From NCBI GenBank assembly GCA_015499995.1, contig JADNRV010000093.1:124001-188000 (forward strand): a stretch of 64,000 bases of DNA. Direction: 5' to 3'. Position numbers and translations under genes: made by a program. The notes under the pieces were generated by a model. It saw only the letters and a list, made by a program, of their open reading frames with translations. It made no database searches and was not told where the DNA came from. Below are positions 57,268-64,000 of the stretch, piece after piece. This DNA is from Flammula alnicola (Eukaryota > Basidiomycota > Agaricomycetes > Agaricales > Strophariaceae). How positions within the stretch are numbered: the stretch's first letter is position 1; each line of letters opens with the position of its first letter.

Positions 57268-59195
57268 ACCAGCAGTCTTTGAGAAACTTCAGCAAGCAAC
57301 TGAACCGGGAGCCTTCTACAACTCCAGCAATCGCTTTGATCTCCCGAAATGTCACCCAAATACACGTATCGCGGTCCTCGAACGATTCATGCATTGGATC
57401 CTTGCAAGCGATGATCGAGAGGTTCTCATAATGTGGTTGTACGGCCCAGCAGGATCTGGAAAATCGGCAATCGCACAGACTATTGCCGAGCGCTGCTTTA
57501 CTTTCGGGATCCTCGCCAGGTTCTTTTTTCGCCTGTCTGATCCAGCGCGAAACCGTGGCGATTCCCTCATTCCTACCATTGCATACCAAGTGGCCACTAC
57601 AATTCCGGAGACGAGGGTCCGACTCGAAAGCGTCATCGAGCGCGATCCTCTAATCTTCAAACGATCAATTGATGCACACGTCCGATCTCTCCTCGTTGAG
57701 CCACTTCAAGATCTTTCTGCCTCTGGGTTCTTTATTCTCGACGGCCTGGATGAATGTCAAGATAGCCGCATCTAAGGCCACATCCTCCACGCTATTTCGA
57801 ACGTCTTTCGACGACACCGTTTGCCACTGATATTTCTCATTGCCGATCGGCCTGAGCAGGACATCAAATTTACCTTTAATTGTCGGAAACTCGCCGAACT
57901 ATGGACGTCTCCCGTTTTCGATGATTCTTTCAAGCCCAATGACGACATCCGCACCTTCCTTCAAGACTCATTTGACGAAATCAAAGCAATCCGTCGCAGA
58001 AAGTCTCACATTCACAACTTGTGGCCGACTTCGGGAGAAATTGACAGTTTGGGAGATAAATCATCGGGGCAGTTCATATACGCCTCAGTCGTCCTTGTAT
58101 GTGTCGTCCACCCGGAACCGACCCGTGGCTCGCCTGGAAGTCGTTCTCGGATTACGACCCGCTCGCCATGAAATGCCATTTGCCGAGCTGGACGCCTTGT
58201 AGATCCACATCTTCTCATTGCTGGAAGATGTCGAGCTAGCGTGATCCATTCTCGCTTTCCTACTTCTTGCAGACACCTGGCGGATGCCTATTGTTCGTAA
58301 TATCGAAGATGTGGACGTTGATAGTTTCTTAGCCGATCTGAATTCAGTGGTTAGCTTGGATCATTCACTGAGGGATACGAAGATACGCCTTTCACATGCC
58401 TCACTTGGAGACTTTCTTTTTGATTGATCCTTCTTTCTCCCAAATTTTCATATCAACCCATCGTTGATGCGTTTTTTGCATGCAAATGCCTACGGTATCT
58501 CAATATTATGTACCGAGCGGCCGCCAATTTTTCCGGATTATTCGGATATGTATCACACCCCCGAACTAAGGAGTGCTATCCTCAAAATTTCGCTGGTATT
58601 CTTCTCTCTTCTCTCAAAATGATGGTAAGGTTTTCCTTGCTATTTCACTCTACGCTACTAACATTATTGGCAGTTTGTCGAAGATTCAGACCAGTTATAT
58701 TAGTGCCACGTAGCTTCATATGATACCAGAACTAACTTGGAGGTCGAAAAATATTGCGGGAATCCGCGCCTGACTTCTCCTTCTCGTTATACACGTCGTG
58801 GACATGGAACTGGACTTGAGAATCTTGCTTGAGCCAGTTATCTTACAATATATTTTCCAGCTCGACCCATACCCCATACCTCGCTAGTCGTCGATAATAG
58901 CAGCCTGCGGCTTTTCTTAGGGTCTGGCATCGCAACGAGGGACAGTCGGGCCTATCGTACCTATACACATTCCTCTCTGATCCAGGCAAGGTTGGGAGCG
59001 CTGCATCTCGACGGCCAGAAATACGCCATCGCGCTGGAGTGCTTAAGGCGTCTTTGCAGCCTCCAAGCTCGGAGAGTACTCAATCGACATCATAGCAATA
59101 TACTGCTTCTGAAGAACGCTCCGTGGATGTGGTGGTTAAAGGGGGGAAGACATCGAATATTGGATAATCGGGTGAAGACAGCGCGCGACCGCACA
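57268..59195 (+). pseudogene. Decayed NACHT-domain NLR-like gene, nearly full length
   Basis: Homology to the two intact NLR-like genes starts at FEKLQQATEPGAFYNSSNRF and includes Walker A GPAGSGKS and Walker B FILDGLDEC. A TAA follows CQDSRI at about 57772. The next blocks PLIFLIADRPEQDIKF and DDDIRTFLQDSFDEI sit after the stop. A frame change occurs near 58095 before RLEVVLGLRPA. Another stop follows AELDAL near 58200. Later pieces include INPSLM near 58455 and KYAIALECLRRLC near 59020, matching the C-terminal exon. Around the Walker B motif several residues are deleted relative to the intact copies. It is clearly inactive, and older or more distant than the pair at 4-12 kb. Confidence 0.85.
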
Positions 59196-60270
59196 TAACC
59201 CTCTGGGGATAATAACGCCGGCTGTCGAGCCTTTCATAGGTTCGCTTTTATTGCACGAGGTGAAATTTCAAGTAATATTCTATTCGGACACCCACGGACT
59301 GATTGCTGCCAAAGAAAAACCTTACGAGTAGCGGGATAGTAGGCGATTGACCATAACACTAACTCGTAAGTCATTTCAATTCGATATGACTTGTCCGAGT
59401 GCTCAAAGCAAACTCAATGCGATAACTTGAAATAAATTGCAACTCAAACCTCGCGGCGTCGTCGTCGTGGTTCTGGATGGCAAATGATTGTCGGATTGAC
59501 AGAAAAATTAGAGTGCTCAATATTCAAGATAAGAAATCTACCATTGCACCCGTGCTCACAAGGCCTTTTCGTGAACGGGAGGCAAAAAAGGGCGATGCGG
59601 ATCGAAAACATTCATTGGACAGTATTTTACAATTTGTTTTCTCCTGTGAAGAGATCAGGAGGATGGTACTGTTTCTAGTCCGAGCAGCTAGTCGATCGAG
59701 GGAATTCTTAGATCCAGAGATTGGGGAATACTGACTCAGAAACCTCAAGAAAGCCCCAGAAAGCATGCCCTGCATGATCAGTTATGTAAAAGCCGTGAAA
59801 GCAATAAGGACCTCGGGAAGGATTTCTATTGGTGGACAATACTGTCGTGGGTTCGGCATCCACCCCTTTTGAGTTTATGTCAGCTTTGAATAGATGCATT
59901 TGGAGGGGCTTTAGGGCCCTTTTTGAAAGAAGGTTTGTCAAATAAGCAGATGGCCAAATACTGCCCATCCATTTCCCCTCCCTTCACTATCCCTTTTTTT
60001 CCTCCCCACAAAGCGCGCGAGTTGACGCCCACAGCAGCTCATCTCTATAGTCAGCCCAAAGGTTTTCGGGATCACATTTTAGGTGTGCTCTGCTCATCGC
60101 GCCAGAATTCGTGGAAGCTGATTTTCGTCCGTGCTCTTTTTTCCAGACAGCAAAAATTCTCGCAGAAGATTATTTTTCTCCTCGCTAATCCGCCACAACG
60201 CCGACCACCACATTTACTCATTCCCGAGACTCATATTTCGGTCGTTATCCCACGTCGCCAAGCTGCAAAC
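59196..60270. other. Upstream region of the F-box gene
   Basis: An open frame continues upstream of the F-box start to an ATG at 59950. Its amino acids look like translated leader, and the family domain begins at 60271, so I leave it out. Nothing else was recognised. Confidence 0.45.
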
Positions 60271-61722
60271 ATGCTTCTGAGCGAATTTCCCGAGAAACTA
60301 CTGCTTAGGATCTTTTTTCTCTGCTTTGAGAACGCGACCGTTGTTCCACCATCCCAGTCCGACATCAGACCTTCCTTGACACAGGTCTGCCGGCAATGGC
60401 GCCGCCTGATGCTCGCAACACCAACAATATGGCAGGACGTTGACTTCTCGCCCGTTCCCTTCCAGCATCCAATCAATTTACTCAAGTTGGCGAAACTCTG
60501 GCTTAGGAGAAGTAAGGGTGCCCTCCTGTCATTGAATTTTTGCGCCGACGCGCGTTCGGCCATGACAGCTGGCCAGCTACCTACCAGCGCTCAACAGCTC
60601 CTGTACGGCGGTGGTTCGTTCAACATCGTCAAATCCATCATTTTTCCATGCGCGTCGCGTATACGGTCCCTTACCTGTATCATTTGCACCGAAGAAGTAA
60701 TCAAAGCTTTCCTGAAAATTCCCCTCGGCACGCTGGAGGCCTTGGAGTCCGTCGAAGTCACCTTCCTTAACGACTTTGACCGTTGCTCGACACCATTTAC
60801 CCAGGAAGAGATATCCGACTTCACCGTGTTCCGGTCTCTTCCAAGCCTCCGACGCGCCACATTCCATATATTCAACGGCATCGACCCCCTCGACCTTCAA
60901 CTTCCGTGGAACAGACTCACGAAACTCGACCTGGGCAGTACCGCGATGCCGCCTGAGGTTTTCACGACTATCATCCATTTCTCGGCCCCATCTCTTACAG
61001 AGGGGTTCTTCCAAATTGGGTTCACGGTCCAGCTTGCTCCGTTGGTTCAAGACATGCCACACGCCGAGGCGCGACATCTTCAGAGGCTGCGCCTCAGGCT
61101 CATCAAGCCAAGCAATGACGACAGGCTGTTTTCCCGCCTTAAACTTCCATCGATCAGAGAGCTCCGTATAGAGCTATATGATCCAGCTCGGGGTTGGGAG
61201 GTGTCAATCTACACGAGCATGCTCAAGGAGTCGGCCGCGACTTTACAGGTCCTGATGTTCTCGAACTTGCCACCACCCACCGTTCCAGACCCTGCGGAAC
61301 GCGCACCTCTTCATCAACGCTCCATGTCGTATTCCGAGTTGGAAGAACTTTTCAAGACCGTCCCGAATCTCCGCGCCTTGCACCTCCCATTGCGCGTCTT
61401 CATACATGCACCGACCATGGAAATGATTGCCTGCGGGCAACTGCTTCCACTCCTGGCGACCCTGAAGCTCAGTTCCTGGAGTGGATTCCATGTTCTCTCT
61501 GCTGTAGCAAGGAGGAGCGAACTCGCGAGATATCCCTTACGCGAACCTGGAACGTCGAATTCAGCACCCCCCTCGCTCGTTGCTATCTCCTATGTTTTAA
61601 TCATGGTACCGCACGAGGACGAGCAAGGGCTTCAGGATCAAGTCGCTATCCTTCAGGAATCAGGGGATCTTATGGATGTCGAATTCAATATTGTGGGCGG
61701 GGATAGTTGTTTCAAGTTGTAA
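60271..61722 (+). CDS. F-box protein, Agaricomycete type
   Basis: Intron-free frame of 483 aa. The N-terminus is an F-box-like domain: LLSEFPEKLLLRIFFLCFEN ... LTQVCRQWRRLMLATPTIWQ, residues about 2-55, with the usual Cys-x-x-Trp-Arg core. The remainder is leucine-rich with irregular repeats (for example TFHIFNGIDPLDLQLPWNRL and LRALHLPLRVFI), as in the large expanded families of mushroom F-box/LRR-like proteins. Such proteins are thought to link substrates to SCF ubiquitin ligases; the target here is unknown. The start was set at the ATG directly before the F-box. An in-frame ATG at 59950 would add 107 residues of no recognisable type. The gene is intact. Confidence 0.8.
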   Translation: MLLSEFPEKLLLRIFFLCFENATVVPPSQSDIRPSLTQVCRQWRRLMLATPTIWQDVDFSPVPFQHPINLLKLAKLWLRRSKGALLSLNFCADARSAMTAGQLPTSAQQLLYGGGSFNIVKSIIFPCASRIRSLTCIICTEEVIKAFLKIPLGTLEALESVEVTFLNDFDRCSTPFTQEEISDFTVFRSLPSLRRATFHIFNGIDPLDLQLPWNRLTKLDLGSTAMPPEVFTTIIHFSAPSLTEGFFQIGFTVQLAPLVQDMPHAEARHLQRLRLRLIKPSNDDRLFSRLKLPSIRELRIELYDPARGWEVSIYTSMLKESAATLQVLMFSNLPPPTVPDPAERAPLHQRSMSYSELEELFKTVPNLRALHLPLRVFIHAPTMEMIACGQLLPLLATLKLSSWSGFHVLSAVARRSELARYPLREPGTSNSAPPSLVAISYVLIMVPHEDEQGLQDQVAILQESGDLMDVEFNIVGGDSCFKL

Positions 61723-62309
61723 AATATATGGCATGGTATTTCACTGATGGATACCTGCGGAGCATTCGTTCTCCCACCATTTTCTGATAGACGATCAAGC
61801 TTTGTGTTGGAGTGTACATAATCTCAAACTTCGAATATTCAATATACAACTTTCGTTTTCAGTGAAATTCGGCGTGACAGAAACAAATCAAGTCATCTGA
61901 GTTGCTCTGAAACGCGTCAGGCGTGCTAGTTGGGCACCAAGCTGCATAACCGATCTATTAACTTCGTCAATCTGGCTCTGTTTCTGCTCGATCTCTATGG
62001 TCTACATAATCTGTAACTTTTTTGGTTAATTACTTGCGATTCCATAATGGGTTATAATACAATCGCTCCAGAGAACATGATCAATTGATGTGGACTAACG
62101 ATGCTTGGGCGCTTGATCTCAAGAATGGGCTACTCCCGGGCCAGTCCGGTCATCGTGATCAATTGGCGTCACTCGCGTCATGAACTTCTGTTGTGCATTA
62201 ATTAATGATGGTTTGGACATCTTAGGACGAGATAAGAATGGAGGTCGCAAAACTACATGTTTTCTAATTGCCACACTCGGAAGAGAAGGAATAAAAGGGT
62301 ATAAAGAGT
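61723..62309. other. Intergenic, nothing recognised
   Basis: Downstream of the F-box gene, AT-rich, with no gene or repeat recognised. Confidence 0.4.
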
Positions 62310-62935
62310 TTACATACATGTTGAGAGCAGCCTTGGCGAAGGGGAAGGCATAATGAATTGACCAGCCATCAGCAACGTGACCTGGGACGAGGGAAGGAGG
62401 GAGCTGATGAAGATGATCCTCTTCAACCCGGACTTCTTGACGAGAGGAAGGAATGCTCGGGAGACGCAGAGAAGTGCCACATTGCTGAATGACATTTGGT
62501 CAGCTCATTCATCGGGAGTCCTAGCTGAAAATAAATCATGTTTAGCGCTGGTGGAATAATCGACGTTTATGAAAGACGTGCGCTTACAAGTCTTGGAATC
62601 GGATCGTTGGTTGAGGGTTCTTTCCGGCATTGTTGACAAGGTAATCGAGACCGTTGGGGAGGAGAGGCGTGTGAGTTTCGACACCTATCAACGCTCTCGT
62701 GGTCCAACTCGACGACCTTCAAGCTCTTCAGGTGGTTAGCAGCGACGCTTGAAGCTCTGGCGAGTCGACACTGCGAGCGGTAGTGACGACGAAGTTTCTT
62801 CGTTTTTGAGCTCTAGTCAATCATTTTATGAGCGTTCTAAATGTGCGTTGTGAGGCTGGCACATACCAAGTTTTCGTGTTGGAATTGATTCCCCTGTCCA
62901 TGTCAGCGGCGGTGATCAACCAGGAAGGCATGTTG
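62310..62935 (-). pseudogene. Decayed short-chain dehydrogenase, 3' truncated
   Basis: Read on the minus strand it starts MPSWLIT (near 62930) like the SDR at 41920. The glycine motif that follows is damaged (TAADMDRGI instead of TGANRGIG). Later blocks are PLLPNGLDYLVNNAGKNPQP near 62640 and SRAFLPLVKKSGLKRIIFIS near 62440, then SSQVTLLMAGQF. Frame changes separate these blocks, and the YxxxK site is changed to FPFAK. Homology ends at the ALNM block (about 62312), so the last third is missing. Intron positions match the intact gene, pointing to a DNA-level duplication. Confidence 0.8.
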
Positions 62936-63455
62936 TGCTGTTGGATAAATCGAGTTGATTTCGTGAAAGGTAAGAGAAGTATAGGTTGTTGGACTTCATC
63001 TCAATCACCTTGGGGTGCTTCTCTACGTTGAAAATAGAATGATCGAATCATGTAGAAGCAGAGCAAAGGATGCGTACCCTCCTTTAGCTTGCTGGAAGAC
63101 CTGGACGCGGCGGCGTGTTGGACTAAGGACAACCCAGCCCGATTCGCTGCTAGACTCGGCCGACGCATCCCTGACGATAATAGTCGAGGCTATCAAACGA
63201 ATTTATTCATATAGAATCCGGATGTGATTTTCTCGTCTGCCTGGTGTTCAGAAAGTATATTCAAGTCGGTTGGTCGATAGAGGAGGAAGTGCCGTGAGAA
63301 GAGATTACGGTGTTGCCGTGAGATGCCGCATCCATACTCCGCAGCTTTCAGGTTGTGATGTTGTGCTTTCCATGTCGGCGTAACACAGCCGCATACCGCC
63401 CCTTCCTCTCTTTTTCTCCCTTCTTTCTCTCCCGAAAAGCCTTCGTATCCAAGGC
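62936..63455. other. Intergenic before VPS74
   Basis: Holds the presumed promoter of the gene at 63456. A CT-rich stretch (63400-63430) lies just before the ATG. No other feature was seen. Confidence 0.4.

Positions 63456-64000
<545 letters not shown>

Noticed and set aside
59950..60270. N-terminal extension of the F-box protein
   Set aside because: The extra 107 residues have no family character, and the F-box begins at the ATG at 60271.

Overview
This window is nuclear DNA from a filamentous basidiomycete, most likely an Agaricomycete. Genes are split by many introns of about 50-65 bases with GT...AG ends. The recognisable genes are a delta-12 desaturase, a CBM1-GH5 cellulase, a GH131 glucanase, an F-box protein and STAND NTPases with short introns. 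I cannot name the species. All splice models below were made by eye from the sequence.

Layout. A delta-12 fatty acid desaturase (minus strand) opens the window at 0.3-2.1 kb. From 2.36 to 12.63 kb there are two diverged direct copies of a segment of about 4.3 kb. Each carries one intact NACHT-type (NLR-like) gene of 787 or 790 aa. Between the copies lies a broken ATG14/UVRAG-family gene. From 12.6 to 28.9 kb genes are sparse: a secreted-protein gene with one reading-frame break (16.1-18.3 kb), an NLR relic (21.7-22.5 kb), a 3'-5' exonuclease-domain gene (25.2-26.0 kb) and small uncharacterised ORFs. At 28.9-30.1 kb is an intact GH131 gene. From 31.7 to 35.0 kb are two AT-rich elements with terminal inverted repeats. 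One of them hosts a 393-bp foldback element with perfect 192-bp arms and a 10-bp target duplication. A 14-exon CBM1-GH5 cellulase follows (37.1-39.0 kb), then an SDR oxidoreductase (41.9-42.9 kb), an uncharacterised two-exon gene (44.6-45.5 kb) and a third candidate element rich in GCACGC motifs (45.6-47.2 kb). At 48.7-49.1 kb lies a 5'-truncated PHO88/SND3 fragment, then a degenerate tandem array with repeated splice-site-like modules (49.2-51.8 kb). BUB3 (52.2-53.7 kb) is intact. The rest holds duplicated fragments, another NLR relic (57.3-59.2 kb), an F-box gene (60.3-61.7 kb), an SDR relic (62.3-62.9 kb) and the start of VPS74/GPP34 at the right edge.

How it fits together. The window is a mosaic. 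Conserved genes (desaturase, BUB3, VPS74, plant-polymer hydrolases) sit between repeat-rich stretches that hold NLR copies, non-autonomous elements and several intron-containing fragments of ordinary genes (ATG14-like, PHO88, SDR, the secreted protein). A dispersed repeat of about 150-230 bp with a GATTAGAT core occurs six times, three of them directly beside stop codons. No operon-like organisation, CRISPR array or convincing tRNA/rRNA gene was seen.
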